Assembly: GCF_036711975.1 (NCBI RefSeq)
Contig: NC_091971.1
Location: 5,029,501 to 5,093,500, forward strand
DNA from: Onthophagus taurus
Taxonomy: Eukaryota; Arthropoda; Insecta; Coleoptera; Scarabaeidae
DNA: 64,000 nt
Direction: 5' to 3'
Part shown: piece by piece, positions 1 through 12,152 of the stretch
Position numbering within the stretch: position 1 is the first letter of the stretch
Layout of the letters: each line of letters opens with the position of its first letter
Notes under the pieces: model-generated
The model's database searches: none
What the model saw: only the letters and a program-made list of their open reading frames with translations
What the model was told of the DNA's origin: nothing
Position numbers and translations under genes: made by a program

Positions 1-2
1 GC

Positions 3-1251
3 CACAGGGTCCTAGGATGGAACTGGGGTCTCAAACCACGAATGGCTCATTGGGCCTACGTAGCAATAATCAGACCCATGGTCGCCTACGCCACATTGGT
101 TTGGTGGTCAAAAACAAAACATAAGACAGCACAACAACAGCTGGCACAAATCCAGCGGTTAACATGTATTAATTAATAGAACATAGAACGGATAATAGCT
201 CTGCTCGGTCTCACACCACTCCATTTATATACACAAAAGGAGGCAGCTTCAAGTGCCTTATCACTGAAAACAGTTTCTTCACTCAAGTTGATGCAGGGTA
301 ACCTCAGAGGACACCTCGAAATCCTCAAGGAGCCATGTCTAAATCACCTGATTGAAATTAAAACGGACCTTATATCGACAGAATACAATTTCAACCAGCC
401 GTATAAGGCCATATTTAGAAGCAGGGATGATTGGGCGAAGGGTGTGCTTCAACTATAAAGAGGAGCCCTAGCCTGGTACAGCGATGCTTCAAAGACAGTT
501 AGATCCGGAGTAGGTATGTATAGCCATATTAAACTGCCCTTCAGCTCGGACATAACAATTTTGCAAGCAGAAGTTCTTGCTATAAACTTCTGCACCACTT
601 TGAACCAACAGAAGCGACAGAAATGTGCATCCATAAACATTTTCACAGCAGTCGGGCCGCCTTAAAGGCAATTCAGACCTACACGTGTGACTCCACATTG
701 ATCAGAGAGTGTACCAGCAACCTGAGAGAACTCGCTAGGGGTAATGATGTTACCCTATGGTGGGTTCCAGGTCACAGCAACATTGAGGGCAATCAGAAGG
801 CGGACAAGCTAGCCAGAGAGGCAACTTCCTTGGATCCCAACCTGGTTGTGGACTGCAAAAAAGCACCTAAAACATATAATCAACAGCTGGGAGGTCTCAA
901 AGATAGCCTTACGCTGGAAAGAACTTCCAGGTCACAGACAAGCGAAGAGTATGATAACCTCCTTCCACATTGGACAAGCTGAGGATTAAGCTCGTCGACT
1001 TTGCAACGACGAGTCAGAAACAGCTGAACATATACTGTGCTATTGCGTCGCCAGAGGCCGACTAAGACACAAAATTTTCGGTAAAACTGTCTTGACACCT
1101 ACCCACATAAAGGTTCAAAACCTCAGGGCAATACTAAGGTTCATCAAGGACCTACATTTGCCCTAAATTTTTAGAGGACTAAAGTTAGAATAGATCTTAT
1201 AGGTCGCGATAACGAGCTCCCCTCAACCCGACAGCAATTATAATAATAATA
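3..1251 (+). mobile_element. Decayed non-LTR retrotransposon, 3' part (RT thumb, RNase H, C-terminal Cys/His motif)
   Basis: Translation from base 3 gives the region after the RT catalytic core, including WGLKPRMAHWAYVAIIRPMV and then VWWSKTKH. It continues after stops as ALLGLTPLHLYTQKEAA. An RNase H domain follows: WYSDASKT near 475-500 with the first Asp, QAEVLAINFC, and in another frame WWVPGHSNIEGNQKADKLA at 759-815. The C-terminal ETAEHILCYC motif ends at a TAA at 1164-1166. The element closes with a short (TAA)n run at 1237-1251. RNase H plus a TAA-type tail fits the I/R1/LOA group rather than Jockey proper. Stops, frameshifts and an internal deletion near 940-1000 show it is dead. The 5' end lies outside the window. 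Confidence 0.85.
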
Positions 1252-2838
1252 TCCTTGAACCGAGATAATTGGAGGAGAACTCTAGAAAAGAAAAATGAAT
1301 TAGGTTGTTTAACTTTGTGCTTTGACAATTGCAACCTTTTTATTCAGGGCTCCAATTGGTGATACCCTTTACCATCTAGTTGTATTAACAAGGTCCAATA
1401 ATAAGTTCTATAAAAATAAAAACTTTTTGATTGTTTTAAGTGTAAACATTTCTTGAAAACGGAAATAACATCGGCGTCTGATTGTGAGTCAAACTGTCTC
1501 TTACCACCCGCCAGGTTAATGTGTATTTTTCTGAAAGAAAAAAAGGCACCCTCTAGGGCGCACGCCCGATAATATTTATTGATGCGCTATAATTGAAAAT
1601 GGTCTTTCAAGGCAGTAAAATTATTTTTATCGAAATCGACCGCGCGCTCCTCGCCATTGTGTATTCATTCATTCCTATTTTAATTTCTTTCTTCTTCCTT
1701 TTTAAGATCCTTTCCGACCTCCATTTACGTACCGAAAACGTTATTATTCGTCGTATTTTAAAACGGTGCGCGCTTTTAAAATCGGTATTTACTACATGTG
1801 TCGCCACGGGACGTAGTATTGTTTCAAAACTGGTCGATTAATGTTATTGAAAACGACAACAACTCGTATTTTTAAGGGGTTATTTAATGCTTAAGAAAAT
1901 TAAAAATTTCTGTCATATGTGGGCTATTTGTTTATAAATTATTACTATTGGGTAATAATAAATGAATTATGATTTAATTAGTGTTACAATTTGTAAAGGT
2001 TAATGAATTATAAAACTGCAATTATTGACACACAATTATAAATTTTCTTTGTTTAAAAGCTTAAAAAAATAAAATCATATGTATTTATATAACTCTGTAT
2101 CTGCCACAGGGCACAATAGTAATTAGCTCGATTCTGTGGTCAAGATTTATGTCTCTACTATCATCGCCCAACCCGAAGTAAAAGCTCTACCTTACGACCT
2201 CATGCGCCGGACTCCTTTGTGACCGACGATGAATGGAAAATAATTGGCCATTGTATTATATTACCCTGACATATTATCACCCAAATTCGCTGTATAACTC
2301 AACCCATAATATAAAAACGCACAATTACTTTGAAATCATTACCTTGAACTCTAAAACAAATAAATCCTCAGTCTCAAATAAATTGCGATTCTTATAAAAA
2401 TCCCCACTTCATTAAGTTTATACGCTAACAATAGCCCAATTTTATTCGCGGCACGTGAACCTAGATTGTTACCGTGACAAATGGAAATTTTATCTAAGAA
2501 TAATTTCAGCCGTCGGAAGAAAGACTTTGCAGAAAGCGGCAAGTGAGTAATTGTTCAAGAACCGGGCACAGAAATCGTTCCGAAGTAGTAGAGGGCATGC
2601 CGTTAATGGCCTGAACCGCGGTTCACTCGTGGTCCTAAGTGATTCGAAACATGCAAATGAAAACGTAATTAAGGTAATTGGGACTTTACAAATTCGCACG
2701 CAAATTTACCTCCTCACAGATATTTAGTCGGAGAAAAATAAAATAATGATGTAAATTAACTGCTGGTTTTAAATAAAAAGAACAAAAATCAAAAAATTAT
2801 TGATACTGAGATGGACAAGAATAAATAAAGACAAAAAA
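1252..2838. other. No gene recognised
   Basis: This is AT-rich sequence with only short open frames of no recognisable family, for example 82 codons on plus at 1593-1841. I see no splice-linked exons, RNA gene or clear transposon end here. Confidence 0.5.
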
Positions 2839-2950
2839 AATGGTACTACAGGAATGGTAAAGAAGTTAGGCTAAAGATTTAGGTTAATTTTAATGCAGAA
2901 ATTTTGTTACTAAATTGAATAGAACTGGTGATAAGGAATGAGTGGATTGA
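2839..2950 (+). repeat. Left copy of a ~110-bp direct duplication flanking palindrome cluster A
   Basis: About 112 bp running from TGGTACTACAGGAATGG to GAGTGGATTGA, repeated with roughly 10 percent mismatches at 3355-3464. The left copy runs straight into the palindromic cluster. The right copy runs straight into a non-LTR endonuclease fragment, so the duplicated sequence is probably the 5' flank of that element. Confidence 0.85.
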
Positions 2951-2954
2951 TTAT

Positions 2955-3330
2955 GGCTAAACCCGAATCTTTCTAGTTCTAGTTTTAGTTCTATAGTAAT
3001 ATGCAATAACCTGGCGCTGAATAACTAAGACTAGAACTAACACTAGACCTAGTTCTAGAAACATTCGGATTTAGCCGCACGTCTCTCAAGACGGCTAAAC
3101 CCGAATGATTCTAGTTCTAGGTTTAGTGTTAGTTCTAGTTTTGCACTAGCAGTATCCCTAGAACTAACATAAGACCTAGAACTAGAATCATAATCTCTAG
3201 AACTGCTATTGCAAAACTAGAACTAACACTAGACCTAGAACTAGAAAAAATCTAGAACGAAACTTTCTAGTTCTAGGTCTAGTGTTAGTTCTAGTTTTAA
3301 TTCAATAAAATTATGCAACACAGTGATATC
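2955..3330. repeat. CTAG-rich palindromic repeat, cluster A
   Basis: Inverted-repeat arms built from CTAG spaced 6-12 bp apart (ACTAGAACTAACACTAGACC and its complement) end in TTCGG(A/G)TTTAGCCG. They are closed by a small tip of the type GTCTCTCAAGAC followed by GGCTAAACCCGAA. At least two hairpins are joined head to tail, with a spacer resembling TTCAATAAAATTATGCAACA at the right end. The family recurs throughout the window. No open frame is present. Confidence 0.9.
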
Positions 3331-3354
3331 TACATAATGAACGAAGAGAAGAAA

Positions 3355-3464
3355 TGATGCTACAAGAATGGTAAAGAAGTTGAGCTAAGGATTTAGGTCA
3401 ATTTTAATGGAGAAATTTTGCTACTAAACTGAATAGAACTGGTGATAAGGAATGAGTGGATTGA
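3355..3464 (+). repeat. Right copy of the ~110-bp direct duplication
   Basis: Matches 2839-2950 in the same orientation and ends at the same GAGTGGATTGA. It continues without a break into the endonuclease fragment, so this is probably the original copy. Confidence 0.85.
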
Positions 3465-3700
3465 GTAGTTCAGGAATCATGAGATTGGAATATGGAACGT
3501 GAGGACACTGAACAACGCAAATAGCGCGTCTTATTTAAATAAAGAAATATAACCTAGCAATCACAACTATACAAGAAACTAGATGGCTAAACGAATGTAT
3601 CAGGGATACCAAAACCTATGTGATAATGTATAGCGGCAAACACAAAGGAAGCCAAGGTTTGGCAGTAATACTCGAAAAACTAGCAAAGTTACCTTGCTAA
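3465..3700 (+). mobile_element. RTE/CR1-like non-LTR endonuclease fragment
   Basis: Two frames together read IGIWNVRTLNN, then LAITTIQETRWLNE and VIMYSGKHKGSQGLAVILEK. This matches the start of apurinic-type endonuclease domains of RTE-like retrotransposons: the WNVRTL strand, the catalytic Glu in QETRW, and the YSG/G.G.. strand. A stop and a frame change inside the fragment mark it as a relic. No reverse transcriptase follows; a Tigger end begins at 3801. Confidence 0.75.
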
Positions 3701-3800
3701 AGCAGTATACCGTATGTGGCCAAAGCCACAAATTCACGGATAATTTGCTAGTAACTAAACACTTCTAGAATATTTGGTTTTAGGACAAAATGGCCAAATA

Positions 3801-6217
3801 CAGTAATACCCCGAAGTTACGTAATAGGGTAGGATTACGTAAATCGAAGATTATGTAAGTCGAGTATCTGGATAGGTTGAAGCAAAATTTATGTTCAACA
3901 AAAGGTAAACCGGAAACATACTCTAAATCAAATTTATTTATGCATTCTAATAACAGTATGAAATAAATCAGAAAAAAATTAATTATTTATGATTTAGGGC
4001 CGGTTGTACAATATACCGATAAATCTACCTGATATCTATCCGCCCGATAAACTTATCAGGAGGATAAAGATATTCGCTGTTATACAAACTGTTTTTGTCG
4101 GTAGGATTGCTATCGGCGAAACAAGAGGCGGTTGGTAGTAGTTTTTCCCCATATCTAGTGATTGATATGCCGTAGAATGGTAACGCCAACGTCTTTCTTT
4201 GAAGTTTGAATTATGACTTTGACAATATAAATTGTTTAAAAAAATTTTCACTGACACATCGTACATATAAGGTTAACGTTTAATGTTAGAGGTTAACCTA
4301 TGCAGTAATCATACAAAGTTTTTATATAAAAACCTTGGTAACCATAAATATCTGCCGGATAAGTGTCTTATCGGCACCGCTGAGTACCCGATAAGTTATC
4401 CTGCCGATAATCTCACCGACAAAAATATCCGTACATTGTAATACAGTACAAACTAACTTATCTGCCAGATAACGCTGTCGGGAAATTTATCGCTATATTG
4501 TACAACCGGCCCTTAGTCATTTAAATTGGACGGTTTTATAAAACTGGTGATGATTTGGCGACATACATTTTTTTTCTTCTCACGTAGGATTTCTTGATAG
4601 CAGACAATTGATTGTTCCATTCTTCTCTTTACTGTCATAATGCGTTCTTCATTATTATCTGTTTCTTCTAAAACCTTTATACCATTTTGTATGCAATTAA
4701 GCCCTTCTGTTAATTTTGCGATGGTTATCCTAACCATTTCCGGTTGAGCTGGTTCAACATCACTTTCTTCACCATCATTTTGTTGCTACACTTCAATCAG
4801 ATCATGATCACAGTATGCTCCTCATCATGCAACTCCAAGAGCACAAGGACATCTTCATTATCAACTATCAAATCGACTTGTTTTCCTAAAGTAACAATAT
4901 TTAGTACTACTTGGGTTATATCGTTTTTGGCGCTGTTTCTGGTGAGTCAGTGAAAAAGTCCGGGCAAAGTTTTTTCCAAACTCCTTTCAGTGTATTTGAG
5001 GAAACATCGTCCCACGATTCTTTTATTAGCATCAAGAATATTAAACTTAACCAAAATTCCTTAACGGATAAGTTGTCATCCTGATTCATAGATTCATTTA
5101 AACCTCTATGATCGTCGAATATAATCAGCTTTAAATGTTTTTATAACACCTTGATCCATAGGTTGAAGTAAACTAATCATGGTTGATAAGATTAGCTGCT
5201 GAGTGTCTAGGTGCGTTACCAATAATTAATATCACTTTAAATGCGATGTTTTTAGAGGAACAGTACCGTTCAACTTTCGGGACAAAGTGATTCCGAAACC
5301 AGTCTTCAAATAAAGAAGCAGTAACCCAAGCTAACTTCCAAATTATTGGCAATCCTGATTTGGATTTATTTTTTAGGGCTCTGAGGTTTTGAGATCGATA
5401 CACCAATAATGGTTTCAATTTACAATCGCCAGCAGCGTTTCCACCGAGCACGTTTAATCGATCTTTTACTGCTTTAAATCGTGGAAACACCTTTTCATCA
5501 CGTACAATAAAAGTTTTTCCCGGCATTTTCTTCCAGAAAAGGCCTGTTTCGTCTACATAGAATATATTCTTTAATTTGCCAGCAAAAGTAGATGCAGCGA
5601 CTTTATCTGCACTTGCTGCTTCTCCATTCTGTGTAATATTGTGTCAGTTGCATCTTTTTTTAAACTAACAAAAGCAACCATTGCTAGCTAAAAAGGTTTC
5701 ATCTTTTGCTTCGTCACCAACTTGTGTCTTTAGTTCTTCGAAAATCTGTTAAGCTTGATTGCATATAATATTTTGGTCAAGTGGACAATTCTTGACTTTT
5801 ACTTGGTTTTCGTACTATACTTTAGGTAAAGATTCCATTTCCGCTATCAAACCATGCCGGTTATGAATTATATTAGAAGTTAACGGCTGAGCATTTTTAA
5901 CTGCGTCGAGAATTTTACATGTTTTCAGGTCTTGTTCAAAATTTTTCAAAATCTCATGCTTTATTTCTAATCTCAAGGTTTCGCATTTTTTTCATAATAA
6001 CTAAAATGAAAGAAAATAATTAATTTTTCAACTAATAATTACGTATGCAGTATGTATAACATAATAAAATACTTACGTTATTCTAAAACACTTAAAACCA
6101 CGTTTTATAATAGGTATGCACTGATTAATCAACTCTCTACGAAGAACTCGCATAAACTGAAGGAGCTAGAAAATTTTATGATTCAATCCGCTATTGAACG
6201 AAACAGGGGAATACCCG
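3801..6217 (-). mobile_element. Tigger/pogo DNA transposon relic
   Basis: The 3' end has the terminal sequence CAGTAATACCCCGAAGTTAC at 3801 preceded by a TA, as in Tigger elements. On the minus strand the transposase reads from a degenerate N-terminus (~5995) to YVDETGLFWKKMP (near 5540-5580, first catalytic Asp). The frame at 5526-5173 contains GGNAAGDCKLKPLLVY and WVTASLFEDWF. A C-terminal frame at 4737-4513 contains MEQSIVCYQEILREKKK. The second catalytic position reads LIIGNAPRH where the family has LxLDNAPGH, so the second Asp is Gly. Stops break the N-terminal half. The right terminal repeat is only weakly visible at 6187-6217, so that boundary is approximate. Confidence 0.85.
3997..4512. 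mobile_element. PIF/Harbinger-type MITE (516 bp)
   Basis: The left end GGGCCGGTTGTACAATATA is mirrored by TATATTGTACAACCGGCCC at the right end. The terminal repeats extend a few bases further (CGATAAAT / ATTTATCG). It is flanked by a 3-bp duplication TTA at 3994-3996 and 4513-4515, as expected for PIF/Harbinger. The interior is full of GATAA/TTATC subterminal repeats and has no transposase. It sits exactly at the stop codon of the Tigger C-terminal frame, so it inserted later than the Tigger element. Confidence 0.85.
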
Positions 6218-7617
6218 ACAAAAAATAGAACGGACAAATTCGTAAGACATAATAAACGAAGAGCTTTTTTCAAATAGTTGGGTTGGGGTGGGTTAGGCGA
6301 GAAACTCAACGAGATTCTGTCAAAAAGTTTATGACCTATTTATTTTTATTCATTAAAAAAAAATGTCATCAAAGTAAATCAACACAAACAAATTTGTACA
6401 AGCTCATCACCCCACATTTCTAAACTTCTTAACATCACCTCTGAAAATGAATAATTCACCACGGTGTCGGTTTCTTAACCACACTCGTAGTCAATTTATA
6501 CATCCACCTTTACACACACCAGCAGGATCGGACGTGGTTCTGGTTTTGTGTGGCGTTGGCATCCGTGGCGCTTTTAACGATCAAACCGCCGCGACCGTAA
6601 CATTAACCACATATTTACACATTTATGAGACGGCTTATTAACGGATCCGCCTCGGCCTCTTCTCTTCTCTCGTCTCGTTTGTTTCGAAAACGCGAGGAGA
6701 ACAGACGAGACGAAGAAGAAGGGTCCGGCCATCAAGATGCTGAGAGACGGGAGAAACAGTCCGGGGCCCCACTGTCCGTCCAACCGTTCATGTTAATATT
6801 AATTGAAAGTGCCAATCACGGTAATGAAGCGAGCCCTCAGGCGACGACTGCTCTTCTTCTCTCGTGCCCACGGCCCCACAACGTAAAAGAACCCAAACTC
6901 GTCCAATTATATTCGACGAACTTTAGGGTTAAATGGTTCACGGATTTTTTTGACACCCTTTAAACACTCCTAAAAGATTATCATTATTATTACTAATAAA
7001 TAGGAGAATGTAACAAAAAATAAAATACAATAACAAGTAAAAAAATGTTAAAAATGAAAATGTTATTATTAATAAAAGAGAAAAATAACAGATAATTCAG
7101 ACATTACCCAGAGCAATTTAGTACAATTTCCAAGATAGCACTTAATAAATTACATCAAAACCTAGCCTATAATATCCAGAGAGATAATTTTGTGCTCCCA
7201 TTTCTTTTTTAACACGCCGAACCAAATTAAACCCATTAAAGAATTTATAATTTCAAAAAGCCATTTTCAAATTGAGGTCCTAAGTGGGTATTATGCGCAA
7301 TTTTAATAAATGCGAAAATAAAAAGAAATTCATTTTTATTAAACAAAATAAGTGATGTTCAAATTGAGATGAGATGGGAAAAATAAAGTAAATTACAATA
7401 TATTAGAATCGGACAATAACAGTTTTTCCCCTCTGGGTATAGTTTAATCAACCTCCAACTTATAAATATGTAAATTTTGGTTTATTGGTTTTAAAAATGA
7501 ACATAAACTAACCTATCCAAAACGAACAAGTTGTTTAACCTGTTAAGCGCCACACAAATCTTGTTTACATAATATTAACCCATTTGCATCACCAAACTTT
7601 TTCTCACCGTGTTTTGT
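6218..7617. other. No gene recognised
   Basis: It holds a GC-richer patch at about 6450-6900 with overlapping short frames on both strands, none resembling a known family, followed by AT-rich sequence with poly-A/poly-T runs. I can support no exon or transposon here. Confidence 0.5.
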
Positions 7618-8437
7618 GCCGCATCTCAAGATGCACGATTAAACCCGAAATTAGTGTTAGTCCTAGTTTTAGTTGTTATTCAGCATCAGATTATTGTATA
7701 TTCTTATTGAACTAACACTAGACTTAGAGCTAGAAATATTCGGGTTTAGCCGCACGTCTTTTAAGATGGCAAAACCCGAATGATTCTAGTTCTATGTTTT
7801 GTATTAGTTCTAGTGATAGTGCTAGTGCAAAACTAGAACTAACACTAGACCGAGAACTAGAAACATTTGAGTTTAGCCGCACGTCTCTAAAGACGGCTAA
7901 ACTCAAATGATTCTAGTTCTAGGTATAGTGTTAATTCTATATAGTACAGTGCTAGTGTAGAACTAGAACTAACACTAGACCTAGAACTAGAAACATTCGG
8001 AATTTTCTAGTTCTAGGTCTAGCGTTAGTTCTAGTGATAGTGCCTAAACCCGAATGATTCTAGTTCTAGGTCATGTGTTAGGTCTAGTGATCGTGCTAGT
8101 GTAAAACTAGAACTAACACTAGACCTAGAACTAGAATCATTTGGGTTTAGCCGCACGTCTCTAAAGACGGCTAAACCCAAATGATTTTAGTTCTAGGTAT
8201 AGTGTTAGTTCTAGTTTTACACTAGCACTGTTACTATATAGTCTGAAGACGCACGGCTAAACCCGGAACTTTCTAGTTCTAGGTCTAGTGTTAGTGACTA
8301 AACCCGAATGATTCTAGTTCTAGGTCTTGTGTTAGTTCTAGTGATAGTGCTAGTGTAAAACTAGAACTAACACTATACCTAGAACTAGAATCGTTTGGGA
8401 TTAGCCGTGCGTCTGAAGACTAGAACTAGAACTATGA
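7618..8437. repeat. CTAG-rich palindromic repeat, cluster B
   Basis: This is about 0.8 kb with five or more head-to-tail hairpins. Each has two CTAG-rich arms, an inner arm CGGGTTTAGCCG / CGGCTAAACCCG, and a tip such as CACGTCTCTAAAGA. Spacers between hairpins carry GTGATAGTGCTAGTG. This is the largest uninterrupted cluster in the window, and no duplicated flanks are evident. Confidence 0.9.
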
Positions 8438-10635
8438 AATATCCTAACATAAAATAAATATTTAAATGTTTATTTAGGTAGATTTTTAATTAAATAAAAT
8501 CCTACTTTAAACCAACTTGAGCGGTATCCTTTTTAAACCTACAGTCTCGTTTATACAAAAAAAGAAAGTTTAATAAATTTCTTGAACCTCAACTCGTCGC
8601 CGAAAACGGTCATCGCGCGCTAATTCATCATGTACCGTGAAGAAAAGATACAACCTGAATGATAATTACGATTGCTCGCGCATTGCGGGTTCCAAATTGG
8701 ACCAAAATCTATATCGAGTATCTCGGTTACTCCTTGTTCTTTGGCTGGGGCTTCGGTTAACGTCCTTCAAAACTCTACGGGGGGGGCATAGGGCACAATT
8801 AGTGACCGATACAAGCAATTACTCGGGCGGCGGGTGAGTAATGGAGGGCCCCCTTCTGAGACCCTTCAAAAGAGTTCATTTTTTTGTAATTTTATTGTAT
8901 ACAGAGTGATACAAAAGTAGGTTGAAGAATTTGTTATTTTTTTGTCCATATTTATCTTCACTTCGAGCATTTGTATGGTTCGAAATCTAATTCATCGTGA
9001 TGGTTCTAATTAAGACGTGATTTTTGTAAATACAACATAAATATAAATAAACACTACAACATATTTCCAAAGGTAGCCTTTGTGAAGGAAATGGTAATAA
9101 TTGTAGAGCCTCGCCCGCAAGCGACCTCGGCTTAAATTGCTGAAAATGGAATAGTTTTGTATCAACATGTCATTAATGTAGCGCCTCGGCCGTAAACGAC
9201 CTTGGCTTAATGAGGTAAAGTCGTAAATTTTTACCATAATGAATCTGAGCTATGGGTTAAGAATATCAATCTCAAAGGGCTCATACCTCTTGGTTCTCCA
9301 AATGTAATAAGATTAATGTTCACAATTTTCTTTTAATTTCAATATCATTTTTAATAATGTTTAATGATTCTCGTAGAATAACAATTGTTTATATTTCCTC
9401 GCAAATATGATAAGTATAAATTTATTTTAATTAAGTTGATTAGTTGTTTTACCTCGGGGGGTGAGAAGGTAGAAGAGGTAAGGAGGCAAAAAAAGAGTCC
9501 GATTAAATTGGTAATCGTTAATTTTAAGGGCCGTCAAACACGCGTTAGTTTACGGACATCCCGCCCGGAATTTATTGCACAATTATATATTAATTTAGCA
9601 TACGACGTCTTCGGCTCGTTAAAAATTAATAAAACCCAGCGGCGATGTGAGCCCCGTTTGTCGGCGACTTAGTATCGAATTTATTAAGGGCCCTTAATTG
9701 CTCAATTGCCGGCGTAATTAACGATGGAATGCCGCACCTAGATTAATGTCACTAACCAAAAAAGATTTTTAAGTATTAATAATTAAAACAGGAATTTGGC
9801 ATAGAAATTAGATCTTGAAGTAAATTAACCGGGTATTTACTATTCAGGTAATGAAATAGATAGTTTCTGGTCAGCACACGACAAGCGTCAATCATTAGTC
9901 AATTTCATCATCGAATACACCCAGCACGAACAATCGAGCTAATTCGATGACTTCCATATATCAAAAACCCGTAATGAAGAGCGCTAACAAGCCGAGACAC
10001 GAGCTACTAATTTTTTTTCCAATTCAAACAACCACAAGAAGCCGTCCATTCTAACACCTCCAGACCCCGGTGCGAGAAAACAAGAAGACAATAATCATTA
10101 ATAACCCATATGAGTTAGAATTTCATTGTGAAATAAACCTTCATACTTAACGATGTGATTAATAAACCTTATAGATACACTCAACCTAAGAAAATGGTCT
10201 CAAGTTTATTTTATGTTGCATAATTTTTTTGTGCATAATTTTTAAGTGTGGTTCCAAACAAAATAAATAAGTGAACGTGGGTTAAACTCATTACGTTTAA
10301 TAGATTAGTGTAATGGGGGTTCAAGTTATGCGTCCGGTGCTAATTGGAAAATTGGAACCACCCGCTGCTGGTAAACTAATAAAGCATTTTTACGACCTGC
10401 CTCCACGCTTGCCAACCGTCTTCGTTCTCGGCCCATCAACTCGTAGCCCGTTACAACACGGTTTTGAAACCTTAATTCATTATCTCAATCCCTTCTAGTC
10501 AGGTCAACTCATCAACATAAATTCTCCTAAAACAACCGTAAATATTCATTTCAAATTTTTTATATTCATCAACAAAAATTATTTTTTCAAACATTCTAGT
10601 ACACGCACTTACACGTCAAGGAATTGAATAACAAT
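8438..10635. other. No gene recognised; two diverged ~33-bp repeats
   Basis: Sequence around 9109-9141 (GTAGAGCCTCGCCCGCAAGC) recurs as GTAGCGCCTCGGCCGTAAAC around 9178-9210. Both end in CTTGGCTTAA-like sequence, so this is a small diverged tandem pair about 70 bp apart. The remaining frames (for example 95 codons at 9385-9672) resemble nothing I recognise. Confidence 0.45.
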
Positions 10636-10912
10636 AAAAACTAGAACTAACACTAGACCTAGAACTAGAAACATTTGGATTTGGCAACCCAACCCAAAAC
10701 TTTCTAGTTCTAGGTCTAGTGTTAGTTCTAGTTTTATCTCCATAAAAGATATAACGATTCAAGAAAATTAATACATTGTTATTGAAATAAAACTAGATCT
10801 AGAACTAGAAACATTCGAGTTTAGCCGTCTTGAGAGATGCAGGGCTAAACTTGAATGTTTCCAGATCTAGATCTAGTGTTAGTTCTAGATTTAATTCAAT
10901 GAAAAATATACA
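10636..10912. repeat. CTAG-rich palindromic repeat, cluster C
   Basis: Two hairpins. The first has arms AACTAACACTAGACCTAG / CTAGGTCTAGTGTTAG around a short centre TTGGCAACCCAACC. The second has the usual TTTAGCCGTCTTGAGAGATG tip. The right end has the TTCAATGAAAAATATACAAC spacer seen elsewhere in the family. Confidence 0.85.
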
Positions 10913-11819
10913 ACAATCTAACGTTGAATATGCTGAGAATATGATGATAATTTTGCAGTACAAAACAGTGGAGTTAAGATAACGCGCGAGATATAGTCTA
11001 GATAGAGATGGGAAGTAGCAATACCGGACCAAAATCTCAATATCGGTATTCGGTATTCAAAATTTTTAAAACCGGGATACCGGTATTACTATAAAAAAGT
11101 TTACTCACTAAATTACTAGATAATACAATCACTAGATATACCTAATTGTAAGATTTTTTTCCCTTAATTCCTATATTTTTAGATTGGCAACAAAGCATAA
11201 GATACAGAATCTGAGAAAATAATCAAAAAATGGAAAGATATTAGAAATCTGTACAAAGTACCAATAAACTTAAAGGTCTGGATACCATTATTGTTTTGTT
11301 GTCTTTCGCTTGGTCCAAAGGTTCAACTTCACTGCCGCGTCAAAAAATGAAATTACACTTCATCATCTGAAGCTCTGTGGAATTCTTTCAAATTCCTGCT
11401 TTGGAATTTTCTGGAAAGGTGCAGATTCAAGAAAGAAACTTTAACATAATGGCTCTTGGTAGTTTGTCAGACTTATCATACTACTGTTATACTTGGTTGG
11501 ACACTACACGAATCAAACTGACATGAAACACCATTATGGAGTAAAAACTCCAAAAATAGTTGTATACAGAGAGTATTTTAATGTTGGCTGGGTATGACAA
11601 ATTTATTCTGTCAGAGTGCAAAATGATATTTCTTGTAGATGGTATCAAAAAATGTCACTTGAAAAAATGGTTAGTACGGATATAAGATAGATAACACATT
11701 TCTGTTTGGTCAACATCGTTTTCTAGCACAGTTTTAAACAAGCACGGCCGTTGTCTGATGAGAAATGGGAATAGGAAATGATCTGAAGTTAAAGGTGATG
11801 ATGAGCGGAAAAGACGAAG
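10913..11819. other. No gene; possible hAT-like terminal sequence
   Basis: TAGAGATGGGAAGTAGCAAT at about 10999, followed by GGTATTCGGTATTC and ACCGGGATACCGGTATTAC, resembles ends of hAT elements (AGAGATGGG with ACCGGTAT subrepeats). I do not find the opposite end or a transposase. Around 11540-11600 a frame reading TPKIVVYREYFNVGW faintly resembles piggyBac transposases, but not enough to call. Confidence 0.3.
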
Positions 11820-12152
11820 AACCAAAACGCTTTGAACAACTCTTTTGACGAATAATGGGAAGCTTGAAAGAATTCTCCCAAGCGGACTAACCTCTCTTCG
11901 ATTGCTTTTCTGGTAGATTTCTATTGAGGATGAATCTGGATATTTGACAGCTTTTATTACATACCTAAGCAAAATACCAACCAAAAGCTTTGAACAGCTT
12001 TTTTGACGAAGAATGGGAAGGTTGGAAGAATTGTTCCAAGAAGACATAGTCGTGGCTAAGCTCTCTTCGATTACTTTTCTGGCAGATTTTTATTGAGGAT
12101 GAATCTGACAGCTTTTATTACATACCTAAGCAAAATACCAATCAAAATCATG
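11820..12152 (+). repeat. Tandem duplication, two ~165-bp units
   Basis: The unit beginning AACCAAAACGCTTTGAACAA near 11820 repeats at about 11979 as AACCAAAAGCTTTGAACAGC. Both units continue with GACGAA.AATGGGAAG, CTCTCTTCGATT.CTTTTC and CATACCTAAGCAAAATACCA. Divergence is about 10-15 percent with small indels. Confidence 0.75.

Noticed and set aside
8970..9000. GGTTCGAAATC resembling a tRNA B box, as in a SINE
   Set aside because: No A box at the proper distance and no tail or target duplication.
11520..11700. Possible piggyBac fragment (TPKIVVYREYFNVGW)
   Set aside because: Only a short, stop-broken resemblance; no second motif in order.
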